From: Palaemon carinicauda
Lineage: Eukaryota > Arthropoda > Malacostraca > Decapoda > Palaemonidae
NCBI RefSeq assembly: GCF_036898095.1
Contig: NC_090728.1
Location: 86,860,739 to 86,924,738 of the forward strand
DNA: 64,000 nucleotides
Reading direction: 5' to 3'
Part shown: piece by piece, positions 54,045-64,000 of the stretch
Layout: each line of letters begins with the position of its first letter
Position numbering within the stretch: the first letter of the stretch is position 1
Notes under the pieces: model-generated
Told to the model about the DNA's origin: nothing
The model's database searches: none
Seen by the model: only the letters and a program-made list of their open reading frames with translations
Translations under genes and position numbers: made by a program

Positions 54045-54509
54045 CCTCAGGCTCCTTTATGGACAAGTAGCAGTAGGTTGAGGGCCTTGTTACCCGGTTG
54101 TAGTCTGCGTGAATGAAAGAGTATGTCTGACCCTTACTTCTTTCTTCATCCTTCCCTCTCTTGGGAAAGCAGCATCCTGGTCTCCGCATAGCTGACCTCA
54201 ACCTCTGCAGGTAAACCATGCTTCCTTGTGTTCCTAGTATTAAGCTTAATACTGTCGCGTCCCCCATACCCTGACGAGGTGGTATTGGGAACGTCCTATC
54301 CTGGATTCCTATCTAAAGGTCTCATGGTCAACTTCATAGGACGAGTCACGCTCTTTCCTCCACACACAACTTATGTAGGCTACACGTTCCTTGTGAAGCA
54401 AGGAACTTGTGAGGTGCAGGGACTCCTTTTCTCGAGTGTTACTCACTTGGAGTCGGAGTCCCCGGGTAAAGCCAAAGTCAGTAAGGCTGGGGACTTTCCA
54501 CCATTCCTA

Positions 54510-54831
54510 AGGGGTAAGTCACCCAATGTAAATAGCGTGGTTTGTATTTCGGTTACGGAACAAATGACAAATTCGGAGATAATTTGTATTTTTCCTAACC
54601 ATACAAACCTTAGCTATTTACACATATTTGCCCGCCAGCCCTGTCCCCCAAGTCAAGTCCTACCTCTAAGTGAAGTGAAGCAAATCACCAGTGTGTGGGG
54701 GGGGGGGGGGGGTAGCAAGCTACCCCTTCGCCTTGGCTCGTCAATTTCAGCTACGCCGAAAGGTAAACCCAATGTAAATAGCTAAGGTTTGTATGGTTAG
54801 GAAAAATACAAATTATCTCCGAATTTGTCAT
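54510..54831 (+). repeat. D6 ICR and right terminal repeat
   Basis: AATGACAAATTCGGAGATAA (ICR) is inverted at 54795-54831. A (G)n run is at 54698-54712. Confidence 0.88.
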
Positions 54832-55414
54832 TTTCTTTGCATCACTTTCTTTCTTTTCATCACGATCACTAGATCGCTTCGTAGATTTTTTAAAGAAACT
54901 ATCGAGAGAAAGTTGCTTGGTACGGCTTTTGAGAATTTTTCTGAAATGGGTTAAACAGACATCATCGAATTGTAAAACTACATGGCAAACCTGAAGTTTC
55001 TGTGGGTGATAATTATCAATGAAATCAACCATGTGTTGATGATTTGCTAACATCTCTTTTATTTCAGCCGAACTTAAGATGTGCTCTACCTCCTCGATGT
55101 CCTCCGACTCACTCAACTGCGTTTGGAACTCATCATTCTGCATGGCATGCAACTCCTTGAGTTCCTCGGTGGTGAGCTCCTCATGATGCTCCTCGACGTG
55201 TTCAGTGATGTCATCTTCATCGACCTCCAAACCCATGGATTTGCCAAGGGATACAATTTCTTCTACGTCCTCCTCTACGGCAAGCACAGGTTCAGGCTCG
55301 GGGCCAAAACCTTCAAAATCTCTGGGAGCAACAGCATCAGGCCATAGCTTCTTCCAAGCTGAATTCAGTGTCCGACGAGTTACTCCCTCCCAAGCCTGAT
55401 CTTTGATCTTTAAG
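54832..55414 (-). pseudogene. Tigger fragment C: transposase C-terminus only
   Basis: The minus-strand frame (55414 down to 54832) reads KIKDQAWEGVTRRTLNSAWK, KLWPDAVAPRDFEGFGPEPE, then a long acidic stretch and LTHFRKILKSRTKQLSLDSF with FKKSTKRSSDRDEKKES. It is nearly the same as the C-terminus of Tigger E (56992-57600). It is cut at one end by the right end of D6 and at the other by D7, so neither terminal repeat is present. Confidence 0.85.
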
Positions 55415-55599
55415 CATTTCCGTCTACTCCTTTCCCACGTTTTGTCTGATGAGAAGAGCACTCAACAAGAAAAGAGCATACGACAATCTCCATATGACTC
55501 ATAGCTCTGCTATGGCATCATGCAAATTGGTTCCTGGACCTTCCGGAACTTCCGAGAAAACTCCCTACACAACATTGTCCACTCAAACAACCACATGCA

Positions 55600-56524
55600 A
55601 ACATTTAACATGAAGACGTAGCTTTGGTAAAACTTCATGCTTGGAGACTATGCAGCACAAGTTGCAAGAGGGATGAATGGACACCTTAGACGATCTTCAG
55701 CTTCAGTCTACCAGGCTAAGTGGACTGTTTTAAGTAGTTGGTGTTGTGGAATGGGTATCTCTCCCCTCAATGCCTCTATTTCAACAATAGCCGAGTTCCT
55801 TGTGCACCTATGGGAGAAAATGCTCCTCTTGGTTTCGGCAGTGAAATGCTACCACTCAGCCTTGAGCCTTGCCTTTAAATTGAAAAGAGTCGAGATTTCT
55901 TCCCCGTTGGAACTTTCCTCATACGAAGCTACGAGCTTACCTGCCTCAAGTCGAAAGTTTGACCTCTTCCATGGAACATGGTTTGCATCCCTCAGCCTCG
56001 GAAGGATACTCCTTATGAACTACTACGCCAGGCAACAGATCGCTACTTCACTTTGAAGACGGCGTTCCTACTTGCCTTGGTTTCAGCCAAAAGAATTAAT
56101 GAACTGCATGGTCTTTCTGATGACACCACCCATTCAAGGGGATGTGGGGAGATAATTCTCGACTTCGTCCCAGAGTTTATAGCCAAGACTCAAAATCCGG
56201 AAGTACGGAAGTAGCAGATCCTAGATTCGGGCCCTTCCGGATTGGGAGTCTTCGTACTGTAACCGATGATCCAGATCAACTGTTACTATGCCCAATAGGG
56301 AGTTTGAGGTGTTACCTCAAAAGAAAGTTAGCAGCTCGCCCTTGAGTGTCAGCACTCTTCGTCAGCAAGGGGAAGGTCAAGATGAGGGTTACAAAGAACA
56401 CCATCTCATGTTGTTTTCGCAGGGTCATTGACCTGGCCCTAATTCCCGACCCTCCTCCAACATGACAACCCAGAGCTTATGACGTTAGGGTCATTGTAAT
56501 ATCCCTAATATTCAAAAGAAACTA
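55600..56524 (+). pseudogene. D7 tyrosine recombinase, 5' part (continues at 59093-59230)
   Basis: Pieces: MNGHLRRSSASVYQAKWTVL, SSWCCGMGISPLNASISTIA, FLVHLWEKM; then SAKRINELHGLS with the first catalytic Arg kept; and AYDVRVIVISLIFKRN, where the HxxR His is Tyr. Tigger E is inserted in the codons for KRNYSV. After E the frame resumes as WKRQTTFTGHYLQNFSHRNM with the Tyr block (about 59130-59190). Many stops. Confidence 0.85.
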
Positions 56525-59090
56525 CAATAGTACCTCTACATACGATCTTAATTCGTTCCAGGAACTGCTTCGTATGTAAAAACGATCGTATGTTGGAGCA
56601 AATATTCCCATAAGAATACACTGTAATTTGTTTAATTCGTTCCTTAGCCCAAAAACCCATGATAACTCATTAGTAAATTGCTACACATGATTACACATAA
56701 CATTAATACAATTGGATAATACAGAAATATCTAAAAAAGGATAATAATAAAGAAATAATAAATATAAAAGGGGTTTTTATTGACACTTTACTGTAGGGAC
56801 AGGCCAGTGCAGGTGTAGGAATTGCTACGCAGGAGGAGATGGAAGATCAGCGAGGAGGTAGAGACGGCGACTGCGATAACGTACCGTAACTTACTCTAAC
56901 TTACACTACGTGAACTTTAACCTAACTTAGCTTATTTTTTTTTTCATTTTTATATTTTATATTTTTTTTACATTTTTTTTCTTTTTTATTTTTAACTTGC
57001 ATCACTTTCACTCGATTCAGTCTTACTTTTCTTTGCTTCACTTTCTTTCTCTTCATCATGATCACTAGACTGCTTTGTAGATTTTTTAAAGAAACTATCG
57101 AGAGAAAGTTGCTTGGTATGGCTTTTGAGAATTTTTCTAAAATGAGTTAAACAAACATCATCGAACTGCACAACTACACGACAAACCTGAAGTTTCTGTG
57201 GGTGATGCATATCGATGAAATCAACCACGTGTTGAGGATATGCCAACATCTGTTTTATTTCAGCCGAACCTAAGATGTGACCTACCTCCTCGATGTCCTC
57301 CAACTCACTCAAATGCGCTTGGAACTCATCATGCTACATGGCTTGCAGCTCCTTGAGTTCCTCGGTAGTGAGCTCTTCATGATGCTCATCGACGAGTTCA
57401 GTGATGTCATCTTCATCGACCTCCAGACCCATGGACTTGCCAAGGGATATAATCTCTTCTACGTCTTCCTCGACGGCAAGCACAGGTTCAGGCTCGGGGC
57501 CAATACCTTCGAAATCTCTGGGAGCAACAGCATCAGGCCAAAGCTTCTTCCAAGCTGAATTCAGTGTCCGATGAGTTACTCCCTCCCAAGCCTGATCTTA
57601 GATCTTTAAGCAGTGCATGATATTGAAATGGCTCCTCCAAAATTCACGCAAAGTTAAGTTGGTCCTTTGCATGACATTAAAGCATTGATTAAATAAGTGC
57701 TTGGTGTAGAGCTTCTTAAAATGAGAGATGACTTGCTGGAGGATAGGGGTGGTGTTTGGTGGAAGATGCAACACACTCTGATGAATTTGTACTGGTCGAT
57801 GATATCATCTTCGAGTCCTGGGGGTAAGCGGGTACATTATCCAAACAAAGCAAGCACTTCAAAGGTAAATTCCTCTCCTGAAGGTACTTCTTGACAGCAG
57901 GGCCGAAAACTATGTTTACCCATTTAACAAAGATATGCCTAGTGACCCAAGCCTTAGAATTAGCACGCCACAAAACATGTAGCATGTCTTTATTAATTCT
58001 ATGTGCTTTAAATGCCCTAGGGTTTTCGGAATGGTAAACCAATAGCGGCTTTATTTTGCAGTCCCCGCTGGCGTTGGCACAAAGGGCAAGAGTCAACCGA
58101 TCCTTCATAGGCTTATGTCCAGGCATTTTCTTCTTCGGCGGTAATGTATGTTCGACTAGGCATCTTTTTCCAAAACAGACCAGTTTCATCACAGTTGAAA
58201 ACCTGCTGCTCTACGTAGCCTTCCTCCTCCATGATCTTTTCAAACTTTTTAACAAAATCATTAGCAGCCTTGGTGTCCGAACTTGAAGCCTCTCCGTGCC
58301 GAACAATTTCTCGAACCAACCTCGAGACGCCTTGAATTCCTTCGTCGTAGGATCGGTTGAACTCTCCCCCAGAGCCCGCCGCCCCCAGAGCCCGCCGCCC
58401 TCAAGTCACAATAGATGCGCTGGCCATCTCACAAATGATCGATTCAGTGATCGTATCGCCAACAATCTCTTTGTCCTTTATCCATATCAACAAAAGGCGT
58501 TCCATCTCTTCCAGGGTAGGGCTACGACGTTTAGAATTAATGGTGATCCCTTTCGATGGTTTGGCTGCTTTAATGGCTGCCTTCTGTTTGATGATCGTCG
58601 AGATCGTAGACATATTCCGGCCATATTGTTTAGCCAGATCACTAACACGCACACCTCGCTCATGTTTTTCTAGTATTTCTTGTTTTAGTTCTAATGGAAG
58701 CATTGACTTCTTCCTCTTCTCACCACTACTACTTCCTGAACCAAAACTAAGCTTTTTAGGACCCATGATTATACGTAAAACCCAAAAACAAAATGCAAAA
58801 AAGGAAGATAAAAAGCATTGTTAATAACGGAGGGAATAGAGAACAACCACACAATGCGCACGAGATGAGAGAACTGATCAAGGCGACGCTCGATTGGCAT
58901 CCCTCCGACGTGCTGCCATCTACTGGCGTAAACAAGAAATTACGATCGACGCTTCGAGAAAATTCTACTCGATGATCTACGTCGGATGTTGGAGCAAGAC
59001 TTCGGGTGTCAAGACAAAAATTTGATCGAATCTTACTTCGGATGATGGAAAATTCATATGTAAAGACAATCGTGTGTAGAGGTTCCACTG
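56525..59090 (-). mobile_element. Tigger/pogo-type element E
   Basis: The left end CAATAGTACCTCTACATACG resembles the inverted right end CAGTGGAACCTCTACACACG. TA flanks both (56523-56524, 59091-59092). Removing it rejoins the D7 recombinase codons. It is 2.57 kb with a transposase gene on the minus strand. Apart from the end bases of the left repeat it is complete. Confidence 0.9.
56992..58766 (-). pseudogene. Tigger E transposase, third catalytic Asp deleted
   Basis: It starts at ATG 58766: MGPKKLSFGSGSSSGEKRKK, then LELKQEILEKHERGVRVSDL and GRNMSTISTIIKQKAAIKAA (helix-turn-helix), and a second DNA-binding part (LEEMERLLLIWIKDKEI). After a stop near 58400 come QQVFNCDETGLFWKKMPS (first Asp), KDRLTLALCANASGDCKI, and LKCLLCLDNVPAYPQ (second Asp). 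The last motif reads LHLPPNTTPILQQVISHFKK: compared with SLIQPMDQGVIRVF in Tigger A, a PMD-size deletion removes the third Asp. The acidic C-terminus ends at 56992. Stops and frameshifts are present as well. Confidence 0.9.
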
Positions 59091-59699
59091 TACTCTGTGG
59101 TGTAGGTATTGCAAGTGAGCGTGTGGAAGCGTCAGACGACCTTCACCGGCCACTACCTGCAAAACTTCTCCCACAGGAACATGGAGACATTCTCCATTGA
59201 TCTTGTGGTGTCTGCACAAGTGGTTTAAATGCCTCAGGCTCCATGATGGACAATTAGAAGAGGATTGAGAGCAAAGGTTATCCGGTATTAGTCTGGGATG
59301 AATGCGTAAGAATGACTGGCTCTTTCTTTCATTTTCCCTCTCCCTTGGGGAATCAGCACCCAAGATCATCTACAAAACTAGCTTTACCTATCTGCAGGTA
59401 AAACAATTTTCCATATGGATCCTAGTATTGAAATAATATTTATTGCTTCCTCATACCCCTAGCGGGGTGGATTGGGTAATATCTATGGTACCCTCGAAAG
59501 ATTCTTATGATTTGAAGAACTCTTACCTAGACAGTCACATTGTTAGTATTACAAGCACACAGCTTGCGTAGGCCGCTGGCCGTGCATAGTATGGGGTTAG
59601 GAATGTGTAGGGTTTTTACTAATTAGGTGCGGAGTACGTACTGGAAAACCCTGGGCAATGCCAAGAAGCCACTTGGCATAGACTCCCAGCCTCCTAAGG

Positions 59700-60037
59700 G
59701 GTAAGTCATCCCCTATAAATAGCGTTGGATTTTATTAGTGATGGAAGAAATGATAAATTTGGAAGTAATTTGTATTTTCCTAACGATACAAACCTGTAGC
59801 TATTTATATAGATTGGCCTGCCAGCACCTATCCCCCCAGAAATCTTTCCTAGAAGCAAAAGTGGTTACTCAGCCCAGGTGTGTGAGTGAGCAGGGTAGCA
59901 GACTACCCCCCACCCCCACCAACCCCTGCTAAAACTCTTACGGCTCGTATTTCAGCTTCGCCAAAAGTAATATCCCTTGTGAATAACCACAGGTTTGTAT
60001 AGTTAGGAAAAATACAAATTACCTCCAAATTTGTCAT
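59700..60037 (+). repeat. D7 ICR and right terminal repeat
   Basis: GATAAATTTGGAAGTAATTT GTATTTTCC (ICR) is inverted at about 60000-60037. Confidence 0.85.
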
Positions 60038-60181
60038 TTTAAAAGTCAGGATTTTTTTAGAATGGATAGTCTGTTTAAACTTGTTGGTCTGAGCTGACAA
60101 AATTGAATACCGTGTTTTAAGATTTTGTTTGTAGTAAATTATTTTAAATACAGTATTAGTAGCTTTTTCAGTGAGTGTATG

Positions 60182-60187
<6 letters not shown>

Positions 60188-60259
<72 letters not shown>
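60188..60259. repeat. (CT)n microsatellite
   Basis: About 36 CT units. Confidence 0.97.
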
Positions 60260-60262
<3 letters not shown>

Positions 60263-61636
60263 TGAAGAAATGCTCCGACCGATCTATGCTTGCGCGTCTC
60301 TCGGTAAAAATTCTCATGTTACTTATATGTAAATTAACATCTTTTTTCAACATTTTTATTGACATTACTTTCATTTTAATATTTGATTCCTTCCTGCAGA
60401 ATAGATTAATACAAGTATTTTAGTTTAGATAGTAAATAGAATGAAAAGAACACATTTAAGCCTGTTTGAATTATGTAAAATTTATATTTACGTAAATATA
60501 AAATTCTCCGTACCATATCATTGACACATGGCCGGTTGTAAGCAGATAGTGTCGTTTTGTTTGTTTTATAACGTAGGGGTTTTCCTCTATCTTCATTCCT
60601 TAATGGAATTTTTTTTTCTTTTTTTTTCTTGAAAAGAACAAAAAATATGTCCTGCCATAATTTTGTTGTCAGAAAGGAAAAAATGCTCACAGATACTGAC
60701 AGCTGTTAGTGATTTGAGGGAAGGGACAGATATAGTAAAATGTTTGCATTAATTGCTACACTATACCGTACCACAGTATCAAAACTTGAGATAATTATAT
60801 TTGAACAAATTTCATATCATCATGTGATGGTAATTTTTAAAAGATTTATATGAATAAATTTAAATTTTTTTCGTTAACGAATAAAGAAGTTATTGATAAT
60901 TCTATATAATAATCAGGCCTCTTTTTACTTGAGTTCTCCCATTGTGATTTCACTCAAATGCGGCACAGAAAACCAGATTACCTATTAATAATAAATAACA
61001 TATTCGTGATGTAAACTCTGGCGGCTAGAAGATTTCAAATAGCCCATGCTCCATTACACTGGGAGTACTTTGCGCCGCTCACCTGTCTCCACCCAGCTTT
61101 CACTGTACACTATATATCCATTTACTATGGTAAAAATTACAGTCAGGCCTCCTTCTACGCGATAGTTAGGTTACAGACACAGGTGTGAAAAGGGAAATTT
61201 TGCAAATAAATACTGCACTAGAGTGGACTAAATCCTAACCTAAAAAGTCATTGCCCCTTGCCACGAGCGATGCCCGAGCTGAGGATTAACACAGTAAATA
61301 CTGCCTAATATTGTTTTAATTTAGTTTCTTTAACAGTTTATAATCATATGTACAGTGTGCAGTACATTTACAGACATGTACATTATGTACTGGACACAGT
61401 AAGGTTACAGTACAGTACAGTATTGTGCTAAGGTAAAGTTTACCGAGTCGTAATCATCCCCATACTGTTCTGTATAACAAAATTCGTTCCTATCTAGTAA
61501 TACTGTAGTGAATAATAATGTAATATATGTACAGTAATATTACTACTGTACAGCGTAACTGTACTTACTGTAGATGTTCTGTGTTTTTTTGTTCACACGA
61601 GTAGCCTACGCCGCTAGCATGACGCAACTTCTTGCC
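60260..61636. other. AT-rich sequence, nothing recognised
   Basis: No exon, RNA gene or transposon end was found. Short GTACAGTA-type motifs are frequent around 61320-61580. It is probably CSN4 intron or flanking DNA. Confidence 0.5.
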
Positions 61637-62065
61637 TCTTGCGCAGTATGCTATTATATCTATACTTTCTTAAACAGAAATACAGTTTATTTATAAGCTA
61701 GAACCTTAAATATCTCGATAATAACTGTTTCATTTAAATAAATAAAAAACAGTGCGTTCGATTACTTTTCAACAGTTTCTTTTCGGAATCATTATTGCAT
61801 TCTAGAAAATTACGATGGTTCAAATAGTAATTGTGCTTTAATAAAACATTTATGTACTTTTGTTTTAAATTTTGGGTGTATTTTATCAATCTAAGTATTT
61901 TGGGTGCCATGATCAGATCAGCTGATCTGATCACGACACCCAAAATACTTAGATTGATAAAATACACCCAAAATTTAAAACAAAAGTACATAAAAGTTTT
62001 ATGAAAGCACAATTAACTATTTAAATCGTAATGTTTTAGAATGCAATAATGCTTTGGAAACGAAT

Positions 62066-62144
<79 letters not shown>

Positions 62145-62297
62145 AGTTGTTGAAAAGTAATCGAATGCACTGGTTTTGTTTGTTTATTTTATAAAAACTA
62201 TTATTGTCCAGATATTTAAGGTTTAGTTTATAGAATAAGCGGTATTTCTGTTTAAGTAAGTATAGAGTATACAGTAACATATCGCGCAAGAGAACAC
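61637..62297. repeat. ~660-bp imperfect palindrome
   Basis: The left arm (61637-61921) and right arm (61922-62297) are inverted copies around the perfect core GATCAGATCAGCTGATCTGA TC (61911-61932). CAAAATTTAAAACAAAAGTA at the right matches the left arm inverted without mismatch over about 60 bp; similarity falls outward but reaches the CTTGCGC motifs at both ends. The right arm also has a 74-bp (GA)n run that the left arm lacks. Confidence 0.92.
62069..62142. repeat. (GA)n microsatellite in the palindrome's right arm
   Basis: About 37 GA units, absent from the corresponding place in the left arm. Confidence 0.97.
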
Positions 62298-62298
62298 A

Positions 62299-63879
62299 TA
62301 AGGGCCCTTTCACACTAAACGATTTAAATCCGCCTCCGCCAGCAGAGCGGCACCGCGCTTACAAGTTGACTGATAAACCTAATGGAGCCTTTCACATTAT
62401 AGCACCGCAGAGTTTTTTCCGTCGCGGTGCCGCTTTGCATGAGCGGTGTCCCACTGTCTCGAAGCGGTGCCGCTCCCATCGACGGTTGTAGTTGGCCATC
62501 ATGTTCAATGCGCGTCTTCACACCAGGCGGATTTTTTCCGCCTTTACAAGTGGTTGAATATCATTAGGTCACTGCTTTTTATCAGGGAATCATCATGAAT
62601 TCTGTGGATACGGATCAAGATATTGGTACTTCTCATTTCTTTAGTCAAAATGAATCCAGTTTTATGAGATAAAAGTATGGAGAAGTATAAAAGTCATAAT
62701 TTAGTTTGCATCTGCTTGGAGAGAAGTATACTGTGGTTTGAATGAAGGATTTCAACATCTTTTTGGTAAGGAGAAATATTATGGTGAGCTTTTTGTTATT
62801 TATTTATCTTTGATTTTGCAACAGTTTTTATTAAGTAAAGCATGGCTAACCATTTGCTACCATTTTAAGAATACTGCGTCATAAAGACACTTATTACTAG
62901 ATAGGAGAAAGTTTATGTACTTTTTCAGTGTCATATTTTAATATATTGCCAACTCAAAACCCCTACTTCACTCATAAAATAATCAGCAAATGTGTTTCTG
63001 ATGTTATCCGCTACTAGTTCAGCTCGTATATTTATAGGATGTTCAGGCTCTTCTAATCCATTTATTGTTAGTGTTTTTTATATGAAAACCATCGCGATCT
63101 CTAACAATGTTGCGAAGAATATTTTCCAACATTCATAGATACGTGAAATCATCCATTTGTTACCTAAAGTTCCAAATGCACATTCAACATCCATTTTTGA
63201 TGGAGAAGTATTTAAAAGCGCAAGATACAGACGACTGGCGATATATAACAGGTGCTCTTTTTGTTGATAGGCGTAAGAGGAGATTATGAATCTGACATTC
63301 AACAAACCTTCTTCCTCGTTACTTAAACGATAATTGAATACTCTCTTTTTTCACTAAATTGTCATCCTCCGTATGGCCATATTAAGTTTTCATGCAGTTC
63401 AAATTTTCCCCTAAAATACATAAGACACACATGGTTCCTGAACACTGGGCAATAGTTTGGGTTGAGGTAGAGGAAAGAAATTTTAGTCAAAATGTCTCTA
63501 GAAAGATGTACTTCTGGAAGTGGTCGAATCACAGTCTTTCCCATGCGTGCCAATGTTCTTCAATTGTTATTTCGGACATTTTAAATTACTAGAAAAATTA
63601 TCATCATTATTATTTAGTTTTCCAAAGAGAGAAGCTTATGCGCTGTGCATGTCTCTTTGGGCATTGGATTCTCGATCGTCTCTCTCATAATATTTACAGG
63701 TACAATAGGTCGCTCCTGTTATCCATCTTGTGTCACACTACATTTTGTCTTTAATATTTAAAAAGATAATTGATCTCTGTAGGCGGAGACCGTGCAAATA
63801 AGCGGTGTCGTCTGCAGTAACTGCGGGGCAGAGACCGCCTCGAGTGCGAAAAAAATCGCATAGTGTGAAAGGGGCCTTA
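62299..63879 (-). mobile_element. PIF/Harbinger-type element, decayed
   Basis: The left end TAAGGGCCCTTTCACACT and the inverted right end TAAGGCCCCTTTCACACT form a terminal inverted repeat. GC-rich subterminal motifs (GCGGTGCCGC and variants) lie next to each end. The flanks at TAA/TTA are compatible with a 3-bp target of the TWA type, though the two sides are not an exact direct duplication. A transposase remnant is on the minus strand. At 1.58 kb it is shorter than a full Harbinger element. Confidence 0.8.
63078..63560 (-). pseudogene. Harbinger transposase C-terminal remnant
   Basis: The minus strand near 63345 reads KRVFNYRLSNEEEGLLNVRF. After about 45 codons of unrelated sequence it reads DVECAFGTLGNKWMISRI. 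VFNYRLS and VExAFGxLxxKW are the adjacent C-terminal motifs of PIF/Harbinger DDE transposases, and the E of VECAF corresponds to the last catalytic residue. The gap between them looks like an insertion. The N-terminal catalytic part and the Myb-like partner gene are not recognisable. Confidence 0.7.
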
Positions 63880-64000
63880 GAAGTTGCGTATCCGCATAGG
63901 ACATGAGTCTTCTGAACGAATCAACAACAAAGACTATTGTGTACAGTATACTATTTATTAACTTATTCAAAACATTTACTATACAGTATATAGTTAATAT
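63880..64000. other. Unassigned sequence at the window end
   Basis: About 120 bp of AT-rich DNA; nothing recognised. Confidence 0.5.

Larger units (their letters stand above)
49118..54831 (+). mobile_element. DIRS-type retrotransposon D6, best preserved coding set, left end missing
   Basis: It carries gag, RT-RNase H-methyltransferase-like and YR in the usual order with few lesions, then the ICR (about 54510-54610) and right repeat (about 54620-54831, ending CTCCGAATTTGTCAT). The ICR reads CGGTTACGGAACAAATGACA, so the lost left end should start GTTCCGTAACCG. No such left repeat is found upstream; 49118 to about 49500 probably belongs to D8. D6 is a close relative of D3 and D7. The exact left border is unknown. 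Confidence 0.8.
55415..60037 (+). mobile_element. DIRS-type element D7, 5'-truncated, split by Tigger E
   Basis: Its own sequence is 55415-56524 plus 59091-60037. It starts in the polyprotein end (TTTTGTCTGATGAGAAGAGC matches D6 TTCTGTCTGATGAGAAGGGT), followed by YR, ICR (about 59700-59800) and right repeat (ending AATTTGTCAT at 60037). All of gag, RT and RNase H are missing. It is the same family as D3 and D6. Confidence 0.85.

Noticed and set aside
60175..60423. Small Ser/Leu-rich protein
   Set aside because: Mostly the translation of a CT microsatellite; no start context or homology.
62299..62310. Exact 3-bp target duplication of the Harbinger element
   Set aside because: The left flank reads TAA and the right flank TTA on the + strand, which is inverted rather than direct, so these bases may belong to the terminal repeat itself.
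13014..64000. Further CSN4 exons
   Set aside because: I looked for the conserved sequence following ASAG and for the PCI domain among open frames on the + strand and found none; short exons could have been missed.

Overview
This window is eukaryotic, intron-containing, repeat-dense DNA. It most likely comes from a decapod crustacean (shrimp, prawn or crab). The reasons are long GA/CT microsatellites, many DIRS-type (tyrosine-recombinase) retrotransposons, abundant Tigger/pogo-type DNA transposons, and interspersed repeats that I recall from decapod genomes. There is no bacterial or viral gene organisation. The only host gene I can support is COP9 signalosome subunit 4 (CSN4/COPS4): two + strand exons at 12402-12516 and 12824-13013 with clean GT/AG borders. 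No later CSN4 exon was found, so almost everything from 13014 on appears to lie in one CSN4 intron of more than about 50 kb, or in its 3' flank.

Left arm (1-12.4 kb): a tandem array of ~268-bp units with a tRNA-like promoter on the minus strand, split by a small Tigger derivative (478-1705). Then come a ~195-bp tandem repeat, a Tigger scrap, an interspersed repeat, and a 3'-truncated DIRS element D1 (3893-8733) whose gag appears to be spliced from three exons. Next are a Tigger fragment F (8734-9673) and a complete but dead Tigger G (9676-11961). Then follow the CSN4 exons.

Central nest (13.6-40.7 kb): DIRS D3 (13586-34199) is split near its left end by Tigger A (13630-27831). A is split by Tigger-like B (16980-27224), and B is split by DIRS D2 (17633-25130). 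Each DNA-transposon boundary has TA target duplications and matching terminal repeats, so the order of insertion can be read from the sequence. D3's right end abuts the left end of D4 (34200-40739), a non-autonomous DIRS element without reverse transcriptase, with a ~98-bp tandem array and a tRNA-derived SINE.

Right arm (40.7-64 kb): a 5' piece of another DIRS element (D8) contains a TTAA-flanked piggyBac-like MITE (42369-49117), itself split by DIRS D5 (42478-48922). D6 (about 49.1-54.83 kb) is the best preserved DIRS coding set: gag, RT-RNase H-methyltransferase-like, and YR. It is followed by a Tigger C fragment, DIRS D7 (55415-60037) split by Tigger E (56525-59090), a ~660-bp imperfect palindrome (61637-62297), and a PIF/Harbinger remnant (62299-63879).

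The DIRS copies show inverted terminal repeats and an internal complementary region (ICR) before the right repeat. In D2, D3, D4 and D5 the ICR reads as the reverse complement of the joined right and left ends, as expected for replication through a circular intermediate. Nearly all transposon genes are broken, by stops, frameshifts or lost catalytic residues. The most nearly intact are the Tigger A transposase and the D6 polyprotein and recombinase.
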